Part shown: piece after piece, positions 8,997 to 16,606 of the stretch | Numbering within the stretch: the stretch's first letter is position 1 | How the letters are laid out: every line of letters starts with the position of its first letter | Origin: Streptomyces clavuligerus | Lineage (GTDB): Bacteria; Actinomycetota; Actinomycetes; Streptomycetales; Streptomycetaceae | NCBI RefSeq assembly: GCF_005519465.1 | Contig: NZ_CP027858.1 | Coordinates: forward strand, 744,001-808,000 | Reading direction: 5' to 3' | DNA length: 64,000 nt | Program-made: the position numbers and the translations under genes | The notes under the pieces: model-generated | The model's database searches: none | Told to the model about the DNA's origin: nothing | The model's input: the letters and a program-made list of their open reading frames with translations, nothing else

Positions 8997-10211
8997 TCAT
9001 CCCGCCGGTTCCGCCGCCTTCGCGTCGTTCCCCGGCTCCGGCGCGGCCGGCGCGGGAGGGGTCTCCGGGCCGGTCCTCCCGTCCTGGTGACGGATGTAGT
9101 CCCGGTCGAACGGGGGCGAAATGTTGGTCCAGGCGGTGTCGAGGACGGTGGTGTATGTGGTCACCTCGCCCTTGCGCCGCCCGTACTCGTTGTCGGTGGC
9201 GACCCGCAGGGTGCCGAGCGCGGCCCCGGTCCTCCGGTCGAGGACGAGCCTCAGCTCGTCGCCGCTCAGGGGGCCGGGGCTGGGGATCGCGACCCCGTAT
9301 CCCTCTCGGCCGGACTGGTCCCTGATGGTGCCGAGGGCCCGGACCCCGGGTTCCTCCGCGAGCACACGGTACGCGGCTGCCCGCAGCTCGGGCCCCGCGG
9401 GCATGCCGACGGCCAGCTCGACGGCCTTGCGCACGACCTCGTCCCGGAGAACCCAGTCGGGGGCGTTGTACTCCTTCTCCACCAACTGCCGCAGCCGGGC
9501 GCGCAGGGCCTTCGCGCCGGTGGGCAGCTTGCGCATCTCCTCGATCTTCATATTGCCCATGGGGACCACGTGGCCGGGGCCACCGGGCGCGTCCCGGTGG
9601 ACGAGGCCCTTGCCGTCCCACTCACGGCCGAGCTTGGGCCAGCTCCTGGGCGCTCCGGCCGCGCGCCAGGCGCTTTCGTCCTTCTTCGTCGAGGGCCGGG
9701 TGCCGGTGTCGGTGGTCTGGGACCACCGCTTGTGGGAGTCCCGGGCCAGCCAGGACAGGTGGTCGCTGCGGCTGTCGATCGCGTAGCCGGGCCTGCCGTT
9801 CCGGCCGGGGACCCGGTCGATCGAGCCCATGCGCTCCTTCTGGTACCAGTAGGCCCCGTCCTTCTTCCTCTCTCCTTCCTTCTCCACCTTCGCCGCCGCC
9901 GCGAGCAGGAACTCCCGGGCGGTGGGGGTGTCGCCGGGGGTTCCCGCGCCGTCGCCGGAGGGGACGAGGGTCACCGCGACGGCGGTGGCGGCAGCGGCGG
10001 AGACCAGGCCCACGCCCCAGCGGGGCCGCAGCCACTGCGGGGTCCTGGGCCGGACGGGCCCGGTGCGGGCCCGCTCGTGTGCCGCAGGTGCCGAGTTCAT
10101 CGCGGCGGTCAGCTCACAGGTCCGGACGGCGGGGTCGACGGGTGCGTCCCCGTCGAGATGCGCGGGCCGGGCGGCGGCGAGCCGCCGCAGGATGTCACGT
10201 TCGCGTTCCAC
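8997..10211 (-). CDS. CU044_5270-type membrane-anchored protein, probable partner of the ECF sigma factor
   Basis: A 404-residue protein from a GTG start 7 bases after the stop of the sigma factor gene. The N-terminal cytoplasmic part (residues 1-60, starting MERERDILRRLAAARPAHLD) is followed by one transmembrane segment (about 66-83) and a long extracytoplasmic domain with repeated WYQKE/YVIDS-like elements. Proteins of this architecture are encoded next to SigE/SigK-type sigma genes in Streptomyces and are often called CU044_5270 family. Location suggests an anti-sigma or signal-sensing role, but no ZAS zinc motif (HxxxCxxC) is present, so direct sigma binding is inference. Confidence 0.8.
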   Translation of the reverse strand: MERERDILRRLAAARPAHLDGDAPVDPAVRTCELTAAMNSAPAAHERARTGPVRPRTPQWLRPRWGVGLVSAAAATAVAVTLVPSGDGAGTPGDTPTAREFLLAAAAKVEKEGERKKDGAYWYQKERMGSIDRVPGRNGRPGYAIDSRSDHLSWLARDSHKRWSQTTDTGTRPSTKKDESAWRAAGAPRSWPKLGREWDGKGLVHRDAPGGPGHVVPMGNMKIEEMRKLPTGAKALRARLRQLVEKEYNAPDWVLRDEVVRKAVELAVGMPAGPELRAAAYRVLAEEPGVRALGTIRDQSGREGYGVAIPSPGPLSGDELRLVLDRRTGAALGTLRVATDNEYGRRKGEVTTYTTVLDTAWTNISPPFDRDYIRHQDGRTGPETPPAPAAPEPGNDAKAAEPAG

Positions 10212-10218
10212 GGTGTGG

Positions 10219-10785
10219 TCACACTTCCTCTCGTACGCGCTGGGCGCGCGTCGGTCGGCCGGAGGCGGCGGGGGCGGTGGCGGTGGCGGCGTCGTCGTCG
10301 ACGGCCCGGAGCAGCCGTTTGCGGGCCCGGTGCAGCCGTACCCGCAACGTGGCCGCCGAGCAGCCCACGACCCGGGCCGCCTCGGCGGGCCGCAGCCCGT
10401 GCCAGGCGGTGAGGACGAGCACTTCCCGGTCCTCGTCGGCGAGCGTGGTCAGCGCCGTCAGCAGGGCGCTGCGGTCGGCCACGTCGTCGGCGATGTCCCC
10501 GGTGCCGCCGGGTGCGGACCGTTCGGTCCAGTCGTGGAACTCGGCCGCCAGGGACTCCCGCCGCGCCTGTGCGCGCACGGTGTCCCGCAGTACGTTGCGG
10601 GCCACACCGAGCAGCCAGGGCAGGGGGGTGGCCGGCAGGTCCGCCCTGCGCCGCCAGGCGATGGCGAAGGTCTCGCTCACCACCTCGTCGGCGACCTGCC
10701 GGCCCGCTCTGCTGACCACGTAGGCCCACACACGCCCACGGCAGGCGTCGTACATCGTGGTGAAGCCTTCCGCTTCGTCTGCCAC
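10219..10785 (-). CDS. ECF-type RNA polymerase sigma factor
   Basis: A 188-residue sigma-70 family protein. Region 2 covers about residues 8-80 (YDACRGRVWAYVVSRAG, ADEVVSETFAIAWRR, PWLLGVARNVLRD) and region 4 about 108-160 (LADEDREVLVLTAWHGL, AEAARVVGCSAATLRVRLHR). The GTG start has GGAGG 9 bases upstream. The C-terminal tail is alanine-rich and disordered. It is followed by the membrane protein gene with a 7-base gap, the normal sigma/anti-sigma order. The regulated genes are unknown. Confidence 0.93.
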   Translation of the reverse strand: MADEAEGFTTMYDACRGRVWAYVVSRAGRQVADEVVSETFAIAWRRRADLPATPLPWLLGVARNVLRDTVRAQARRESLAAEFHDWTERSAPGGTGDIADDVADRSALLTALTTLADEDREVLVLTAWHGLRPAEAARVVGCSAATLRVRLHRARKRLLRAVDDDAATATAPAASGRPTRAQRVREEV

Positions 10786-10865
10786 CGCCCCGCACCTCCG
10801 TCCTCCGGGATTCTTCCTCGTTCACCGGGAAGTGGTCCGGCGGCGGCGATCGTTACCGGGGAAAG

Positions 10866-10899
10866 CCACGGGCCCGTCGCGGGTGCGGCGGGCCCGTGG
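10866..10899 (-). terminator. Strong hairpin ending the PQQ/uronide gene run
   Basis: CCACGGGCCCG (10866-10876) is the exact reverse complement of CGGGCCCGTGG (10889-10899), an 11-bp stem with a 12-base loop. It begins 14 bases after the stop codon of the PQQ-dependent dehydrogenase gene and fits a transcription terminator for the leftward run. No U-tract, as is usual in Streptomyces. Confidence 0.75.
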
Positions 10900-10912
10900 G
10901 TGTGCTGGGGGG

Positions 10913-12028
10913 TCAGCCGACGGTCACCCGCAGGATGCGGTCGGAGCCGGCGGGCTGTCCGCCGTTGCCGTCGGCGTTGGTGGTGGCGAGCCAGAACTGG
11001 TTCTGTCCGGGCACCTTGGTGACGCCGCGCAGCCGTCCGTAGGTGTTGGTGTAGTACGCCTTGGGGGTTCCGGTGTTCTCGGAGTTCGGGTCGATGGGGA
11101 TCTGCCAGAGGCGTTTGCCGCGCAGCGAGGCCATGTAGACGGCGTTGTCGACGACGGCGATGCCGCTGGGCGATGCCTCGGCGACGGCCCAGGTGCGCCT
11201 GGGGTCGGTCATTCCGGCGACACCGCAGGTGCCTTCGCAGGTGGGCCAGCCGTAGTTCCTGCCGGAGGCGACGAGGTTGAGTTCGTCCCTGCTGGACGCG
11301 CCGAGTTCGGCGGACCAGAGGCGGCCCCGGGAGTCGAAGGCGAGGCCCTGGGGGTTGCGGTGGCCCAGGCTGAAGACCTCGTTGCCGAAGGGGTTGCCGG
11401 GCGCGGCCTTCCCGTCCCGGGTGAGGCGGAGGATCTTGCCGTTGAGGGAGGCGCGGTCCTGGGCGAGGGCGGGGGTCTGCGCGTCGCCGGTGGCGGCGTA
11501 GAGATGGCCGTCGGGGCCGAAGGCGAGGGCGCCGCCGTTGTGGTACTTGGCCTTCTTGATGCCGCCGAGGAGGGTGCGGTAGCCGCTCAGTGAGCTGCCG
11601 TTGTAGGTCATCCGGGCGACGCGGTTGCCGTCGGACGAGGTGTGGAGGAAGTAGACGGCGCGGTTGGCGGACCACTGGGGGTCGACGGCGACGCCCATCA
11701 GTCCGCCCTCGCCGTCGGTGGTCTGGGACTCGGGGACGGAGCCCACTTCCCGTTTGGTCCCGGACGGGGTCACGGCGAAGACCTTGAACGAGTTCCGCTC
11801 GGTCACCAGGGCCGCCGATCCGTCGGGCAGCCAGGCGGTGCCCCAGGGGATGCTCCAGCCGCTGGAGACGGTGGTGACCCCGGTGGGGTCGCCCAGGGTG
11901 CCGACGGGGCCGGCGGAGGGGGCCCCGGCGGCGCCCGCGGCGGGGACGAGCCCGCCGATGAGGGCCGCCGCGCCGGTCAGCGCGAGGGCGCCGAGGACGG
12001 TCTTCGGGAAGGGGGTGCGGTGCTGCAT
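10913..12028 (-). CDS. Secreted glucose/sorbosone-type PQQ-dependent sugar dehydrogenase
   Basis: A 371-residue protein with a signal peptide (MQHRTPFPKTVLGALALTG..., cleavage probably near residue 33) and a six-bladed beta-propeller of the soluble aldose dehydrogenase family. Typical blocks: SIPWGTAWLPDGSAALVTER, KYHNGGALAFGPDGHLYAATGD (His163), GNPFGNEVFSLGHRNPQGL (His223-Arg224) and YGWPTCEG. Relatives oxidise sugars with PQQ and calcium. The start has GGAGG about 9 bases upstream. It is the last gene of the run that begins with pqqA, so its cofactor is probably made by the same transcript. Not every family member has been shown to bind PQQ; substrate unknown. Confidence 0.88.
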   Translation of the reverse strand: MQHRTPFPKTVLGALALTGAAALIGGLVPAAGAAGAPSAGPVGTLGDPTGVTTVSSGWSIPWGTAWLPDGSAALVTERNSFKVFAVTPSGTKREVGSVPESQTTDGEGGLMGVAVDPQWSANRAVYFLHTSSDGNRVARMTYNGSSLSGYRTLLGGIKKAKYHNGGALAFGPDGHLYAATGDAQTPALAQDRASLNGKILRLTRDGKAAPGNPFGNEVFSLGHRNPQGLAFDSRGRLWSAELGASSRDELNLVASGRNYGWPTCEGTCGVAGMTDPRRTWAVAEASPSGIAVVDNAVYMASLRGKRLWQIPIDPNSENTGTPKAYYTNTYGRLRGVTKVPGQNQFWLATTNADGNGGQPAGSDRILRVTVG

Positions 12029-12060
12029 CGGTGTGGCCTCCGTGGGGGATGAGGGCGGGG

Positions 12061-14187
12061 CTAACCCTGTTCGGGACGGTCGGGGTCGGGTGCGCCGTGC
12101 GCGGTGGTGGCGGGGCCGTCCAGGTAGTCGAGGTTGGCGGCCCCGTTCGCGGTGGTGGCGGTGGCGCGGACGGTGTTGGCGCCCGCCCGGAGGGCGGCGG
12201 GGACAACGACGGTGCGCCAGGCGGTCCAGGCCCCGGTCCCGGCGAAGGGGACCCCGGTGGCGACGGTGGTCCCGTTGACCGTGATGTCCAGGGGCCGGTC
12301 GGTGGTGGTGCCGTTGGCGTAGCCGATGGTGAGGGTCGCGGGGCCGGCCGCGGTGGCGGTCACGGTCCATTCGACATGGGCGCCGACGGCGTTGGGGGTG
12401 TTGACGAAGCCGCTGCCGCTGTAGCCGGTGTGGTTGGTGTCGACGGTGGAACCGGGGGTGTACCCGGCGTTCTCGGCCTCGTAGCGGCGGGGGCCGGGGC
12501 CGGTGGGCCCGCAGTTCTCGCTGGAGCCGGTGCGGCCGATCCGCAGGGCGCCGCCGGAGGTGTTGGCGCCGCCGGTGACGCAGTAGCCGGTGACCGACTG
12601 GAAGAGCAGGTCGGAGGGGCTGTTGCTGCCGCGCTGGGCGGTGAACCGGTCGAAGCGGACATCGCTGCTGCCGTGGGCGATGACGGCGGGGCGGCCGTCG
12701 TCGGCCGCGAAGCGGACCTCGCTGTCGGTGAAGCGGAGTCCGTCGGCGTTCCGGATGTACCAGCCGTAGGCGGGGCGGGTGCCGATCGAGTTGGGGTTGT
12801 AGTCGGTGGGCTGGTTGCCGGGCGGGGTGGTCGCCATGGTGCCGCTGCCGCCGGGGACGGTGATGTCCACGTTGTCGAAGGTGACGTTCCTGATCCGGCC
12901 GCCGCCGGACTCGCCCCACAGGGTCGGCGCGTACGCGGCGTTCTTCCCGTTGGCCCTGATGTTGGTGTAGGTGATGTCGCTGATGGAGCCGGTGCCGGGG
13001 TTGTTGCCGCAGCGTTTGCGGGTGCCGACCTTCTGCATGATCGGTGAGCGGACCCCGGTCATGGTGATGTCCCGGTAGTGGACATCGGAGATCTTGGAGC
13101 CGTCCATGGAGACCATGCCGAGGCCGGATTTGTCGGAGCCCTTGATCGTGATCCGCTCGAAGCGGTAGTCGGTGAAGTCGCCGCAGGTCTCGGAGCCGAA
13201 CATCAGGGCGTTGCAGCAGCCCGCGGAGAGGTAGGAGTCGCTGACGGTGACATGGCCGTTGGTGAGTTTGGCGCCGAGGGCGTAGTCGCTCTTGAAGGCG
13301 AGGGCGTCGTCGTTGGCCTCGAAGTGGGCGCCGGTGATGCGCACGTCGGTGGTGTTGATGACGTTCCAGCCGTCGCGGTCCATGGCGGTGTCGATGACGA
13401 GCCGTTCGGAGACGACGTTGTCGCAGTCGTTGATGAGGGCCGCGAAGTGGCCGCCCTCGCGCAGAGTGATACCGCTCAGAGTGAGGTTGGTGCAGCGCGT
13501 CAAGGAGATGATCTTGTCGGCCTCGCCGGACCTGGGGTCGCCGGTGATGAGGGCGCCGTCGCCGTCGATGACACCGGAGCCGGTGAAGCCGATGTCGGTG
13601 AGGTTGTCGCCGTGGATCATGGCGTTGTGGAAGTGGCTGTGGCCGTAGTCCTGGTAGTCGTCCCAGGGGTTGGGCTCGGGCGGGTCGTAGGTGTCGGCGG
13701 CGTTGCCGCTGATGGTGGCGCCCGCGTCCAGCTGGAGCGTGACCCGGCTCCTCATCCGGATGGTGTTCTTGGACTCGTAGGTGCCGGAGGTGAAGCGGAC
13801 GGTGCCGCCGCCCGCGCTGTTGGCGGCGGTGATGGCCCGGTTGATGGCGGGGGTGTCGTTGGTGGAGCCGTTGCCGACGGCGCCGTAGGCACGGACGTCG
13901 AACTCGGCCGCGCGGGGCGGGGGCACGGTGACCTGGTCGCCGCCGCGCAGGGGGGCCAGGGGGGTGACGGTCCGCCCGTCCCCCGGCGGAGCGGCGGAAG
14001 AAGCGGAAGGAACGGAAGAAGCGGAGGAGGCAGGGGACGCGGGAGACACAGTGGGGACCATGGTGGCGACGGTGGCGGGGGTGACCGCAGCATCCGGCGG
14101 GGCCGCGGTGGCCGGGGGCTGGAGGGCGCCCACCGCCATCGCCACTCCGAGCACCGCGGTCGCGGCGGCCGTGCGAAGGCTCTTCAT
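12061..14187 (-). CDS. Secreted GH28 polygalacturonase-like hydrolase with C-terminal CBM35-type module
   Basis: A 708-residue protein. Signal peptide (MKSLRTAAATAVLGVAMAVG), a Ser/Pro/Ala-rich linker (about 32-75), then a right-handed beta-helix of glycoside hydrolase family 28 beginning EFDVRAYGAVGNGSTNDTPA. Candidate catalytic aspartates are Asp272 (MDRDGWNVINTTDVRI) and Asp293-294 (ANDDALAFKS). The last 120 residues (from RYEAENAGYTPG to NLDYL) form a CBM35-type carbohydrate-binding module closely resembling the one at the start of the GH105 protein in this run. GH28 enzymes cut galacturonan or rhamnogalacturonan backbones. The ATG has GAGGAG 7 bases upstream and starts 10 bases after the lyase gene. 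Confidence 0.88.
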   Translation of the reverse strand: MKSLRTAAATAVLGVAMAVGALQPPATAAPPDAAVTPATVATMVPTVSPASPASSASSVPSASSAAPPGDGRTVTPLAPLRGGDQVTVPPPRAAEFDVRAYGAVGNGSTNDTPAINRAITAANSAGGGTVRFTSGTYESKNTIRMRSRVTLQLDAGATISGNAADTYDPPEPNPWDDYQDYGHSHFHNAMIHGDNLTDIGFTGSGVIDGDGALITGDPRSGEADKIISLTRCTNLTLSGITLREGGHFAALINDCDNVVSERLVIDTAMDRDGWNVINTTDVRITGAHFEANDDALAFKSDYALGAKLTNGHVTVSDSYLSAGCCNALMFGSETCGDFTDYRFERITIKGSDKSGLGMVSMDGSKISDVHYRDITMTGVRSPIMQKVGTRKRCGNNPGTGSISDITYTNIRANGKNAAYAPTLWGESGGGRIRNVTFDNVDITVPGGSGTMATTPPGNQPTDYNPNSIGTRPAYGWYIRNADGLRFTDSEVRFAADDGRPAVIAHGSSDVRFDRFTAQRGSNSPSDLLFQSVTGYCVTGGANTSGGALRIGRTGSSENCGPTGPGPRRYEAENAGYTPGSTVDTNHTGYSGSGFVNTPNAVGAHVEWTVTATAAGPATLTIGYANGTTTDRPLDITVNGTTVATGVPFAGTGAWTAWRTVVVPAALRAGANTVRATATTANGAANLDYLDGPATTAHGAPDPDRPEQG

Positions 14188-14197
14188 GCCGTCCTCC

Positions 14198-14995
14198 TCA
14201 GACGAGCTGGTAGCCACGCATGCGGGAGAGGAGCAGATAGCAGTCCTGGAGGGAACCGGAGCTGTCGCCGAGCGAGCGGTAGATGCCCCACTTGGGGCGG
14301 ACCCGGTCGGCGAGGAAGGTGTCGACCCCCTTGCGGGTCTTGTCGATCAGTGTGGTGCCGCCCTTGCGGATCGCCCAGCGCACCGCCCCGGCGCTGCCGT
14401 TGCCGATCGTGATCTCGAAGTCCACATCGACCCAGTTGTTGTGGAGCGGGGCCAGGGCGGTCCGGCCGACGAGGATATTGGGCTCGAAGATCTTCAGTTC
14501 GATGGTCTGCTCCCCGCCGTCGCGCCGCAGCGACTGGACCACGATGGGCGCGGAGCCCGCGCCCGGCTGCTTCATCTGCATGATGTGGGTGAACGTGGTG
14601 GTGGCCTTGAGGGAGGAGGGGATGTACATCGCGTAGCTGACCCGCCAGGTCTCGCCCTGGCGCCAGCGCAGGAAGGAGTTGCCGGAGCGGCAGCCGGTGA
14701 CCTCCTGGCGCTGGCGGTCGGAGCCGTCCCGGTCGCGGGTGTGCATGGTGAAGCGGAAGTTGTCCCCCTCGGTGGTGATGTGGGGGCCGTAGGAGGTGTG
14801 GGAGTCGGCCCGGTCGTCCTCCAGGGTCTCGAAGGCACGCAGTCCGTCACGGCTCGCCGACGGCGACCACTTGAGCTGCCAGTCGGCGGCGCGGGCGGGT
14901 GCCGCGGACGCGGGGAGCGCGGACAGCGCCGGGAGGCCCGCCGCCGCCACGCCGCCGACGGCCGCGTTCAGAAGGGCTCTGCGTGATGTGTTCAT
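14198..14995 (-). CDS. Tat-exported polysaccharide lyase-like protein
   Basis: A 265-residue protein with a twin-arginine signal (MNTSRRALLNAAVGGVAAAG, cleavage after ASA near residue 32). The mature part looks like a beta-jelly-roll polysaccharide lyase of the heparin-lyase-I/PL20 type: WRVSYAMYIPSSLKATTTFTHIMQMKQPG, APLHNNWVDVDFEITIGNG and PKWGIYRSL. Family members cleave uronic-acid glycans by beta-elimination and leave unsaturated uronyl ends. That product is the substrate type of the GH105 enzyme encoded 6 bases upstream. Family call is from fold-level resemblance and context; substrate not determined. Confidence 0.7.
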   Translation of the reverse strand: MNTSRRALLNAAVGGVAAAGLPALSALPASAAPARAADWQLKWSPSASRDGLRAFETLEDDRADSHTSYGPHITTEGDNFRFTMHTRDRDGSDRQRQEVTGCRSGNSFLRWRQGETWRVSYAMYIPSSLKATTTFTHIMQMKQPGAGSAPIVVQSLRRDGGEQTIELKIFEPNILVGRTALAPLHNNWVDVDFEITIGNGSAGAVRWAIRKGGTTLIDKTRKGVDTFLADRVRPKWGIYRSLGDSSGSLQDCYLLLSRMRGYQLV

Positions 14996-15001
14996 GAGTA
15001 C

Positions 15002-16606
15002 TCACCTCGCTGTGAGTTGTTCGTTCATGATCAGGAACGCGCCGAGGCCGTGGAAGTCGTCGGTCCGGCGTTCGCGCTGGACGTAGTAGCGGTAGCCGCC
15101 GACATTGGTGCCGACGGAGATGTCGGAGAGGTTCGTCCGGCCGTCCGGGCCGAAGGAGATCTTCGCCAGCACGCCCTGGTACCCGCGCCGGGCAACGGCG
15201 TCGTAGCGGGCGTCGACATAGCCCTGCCGCACGGCCCGGGAGAGCGCGAAGGTGAACATGCTGGAGCAGGAGGTCTCGGTCCAGTTGTCGCTCCGGGCGC
15301 CCTGGTCGACGACCTGGAACCAGCGTCCGGTCGCCGGGTCCTGATAGCGCTCGATGCCCGCGGCGAGCCGCCGCAGCACGGTCAGCAGCACATCCCGGCG
15401 GGGGTGGTTCGCGGGCACCGCGTCGAGCACGTCGACGACCGCCATGGAGTACCAGCCGACGGCGCGGCACCAGTACTCGGGGGCGAGCCCGGTGGCGGGG
15501 TCGGCCCACGCCTGCGCCCTGGCCTCGTCAAAGGCGTGCCGCAGCAGTCCGTTGCCGGTCTGGAGCCGGGTGCCGTAGACGGCGAGCTGCCGGGTGGCCT
15601 CGTCGGCGGCGTACGCGAGGTCGCCGAACTCCTTCCCGTACTCGACGAGGAAGGGGTTGACCATGTAGACGCCGTCTGCCCAGAGCTGGTGGTGGCGGGC
15701 GGCGGCGGTGGCGTGCCAGAAGCCGCCCTCGGTGGTGCGGGGGTAGGTGGCGAGCCGGTCCCGGATCTTCTTCGCCGCCTTCTGGTAGCGCGCCTGCCCG
15801 GTCTCCCGGTGGAGGACCGTCAGCAGCCGTCCCGCCTGCATGCTGTCGAGGGTGTCGAAGCTCTGCGCGATGTTCCCGGAGGGGTCCACGAACCGGTCGG
15901 CATAACTTTTGATGTACGCGAGATAGCGGGGCTCGCGGGTGCGCTGGTAGACGAGGTACTGGCCGTAGAGGTAGAGCCCGACCGGGTAGGACCAGCCACC
16001 GATCGACGTGGGGGTGTAGCGGGCCGTCGTGGACTCGACGAGCGCGACGGACCAGTCGGTGGCGCCGGGGCCGCCGCCGGTGGTGAGGGAGTCCAGGTTG
16101 GGGCCGCCGCCCGTGCCCCGAGCGGTGAGCCGTACGGTGCTGGTGCCGCGGCCCAGGGGTACGGAGACGGTGGCCGTCCGCCAGTCGGTCCAGGAGCCGG
16201 TGGGGCCGAAGGGCATCCCGGCGGTGACGGTGCGGCCGTTGACCGCGAGGTCGAGCGGCCGGTCGGACCCGGTGCCGTTGGCGTAGCGCAGGACGAGAGG
16301 AACCGTTCCTGCGGTCTCCCGCCCCACGGTGAACTCGACATGGCCGCCGGGGGCGTTCTCGTAGTCGACGAAGCCCCGGCCGGTGAACCCGGGGTGGTCG
16401 CTCTGGACGACCCCCCGGCTGATGGCGGCGTCCTCGGCCTCGTACCGTACGGGGGCCCGCTCCGTCCGCCCGGGGCCCGCCGCCGTGTCACCGGCGGAAC
16501 GGGCCACGGCCCCGGTGCGCGCGGGGGCCGGTTCGGCGCGTGCGGGCGCGGTCAGCGCGGTGCCCGCGAGGGCGGTGGCGAGCAGAGCGGTGGTCCAGCG
16601 CTTCAT
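15002..16606 (-). CDS. Secreted CBM35-GH105 unsaturated rhamnogalacturonyl/glucuronyl hydrolase
   Basis: A 534-residue protein. Signal peptide (MKRWTTALLATALAGTALTAPARA), then a CBM35-type module (about residues 52-170, RYEAEDAAISRGVVQ to NLDSL), then an (alpha/alpha)6-barrel GH105 domain. GH105 marks: GGWSYPVGLYLYGQY, HHQLWADGVYMVNPFL with the catalytic Asp, PEYWCRAVGWYSMAVVDVLD and TETSCSSMFTFALSRAV. GH105 enzymes hydrate and remove the unsaturated uronic acid left by pectin or glucuronan lyases. Most bacterial GH105 proteins are cytoplasmic; a secreted, CBM-bearing version is less usual. Its ATG overlaps the pqqE stop (ATGA) and has GGGAGG just upstream, which ties it directly to the PQQ genes. 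Confidence 0.9.
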   Translation of the reverse strand: MKRWTTALLATALAGTALTAPARAEPAPARTGAVARSAGDTAAGPGRTERAPVRYEAEDAAISRGVVQSDHPGFTGRGFVDYENAPGGHVEFTVGRETAGTVPLVLRYANGTGSDRPLDLAVNGRTVTAGMPFGPTGSWTDWRTATVSVPLGRGTSTVRLTARGTGGGPNLDSLTTGGGPGATDWSVALVESTTARYTPTSIGGWSYPVGLYLYGQYLVYQRTREPRYLAYIKSYADRFVDPSGNIAQSFDTLDSMQAGRLLTVLHRETGQARYQKAAKKIRDRLATYPRTTEGGFWHATAAARHHQLWADGVYMVNPFLVEYGKEFGDLAYAADEATRQLAVYGTRLQTGNGLLRHAFDEARAQAWADPATGLAPEYWCRAVGWYSMAVVDVLDAVPANHPRRDVLLTVLRRLAAGIERYQDPATGRWFQVVDQGARSDNWTETSCSSMFTFALSRAVRQGYVDARYDAVARRGYQGVLAKISFGPDGRTNLSDISVGTNVGGYRYYVQRERRTDDFHGLGAFLIMNEQLTAR

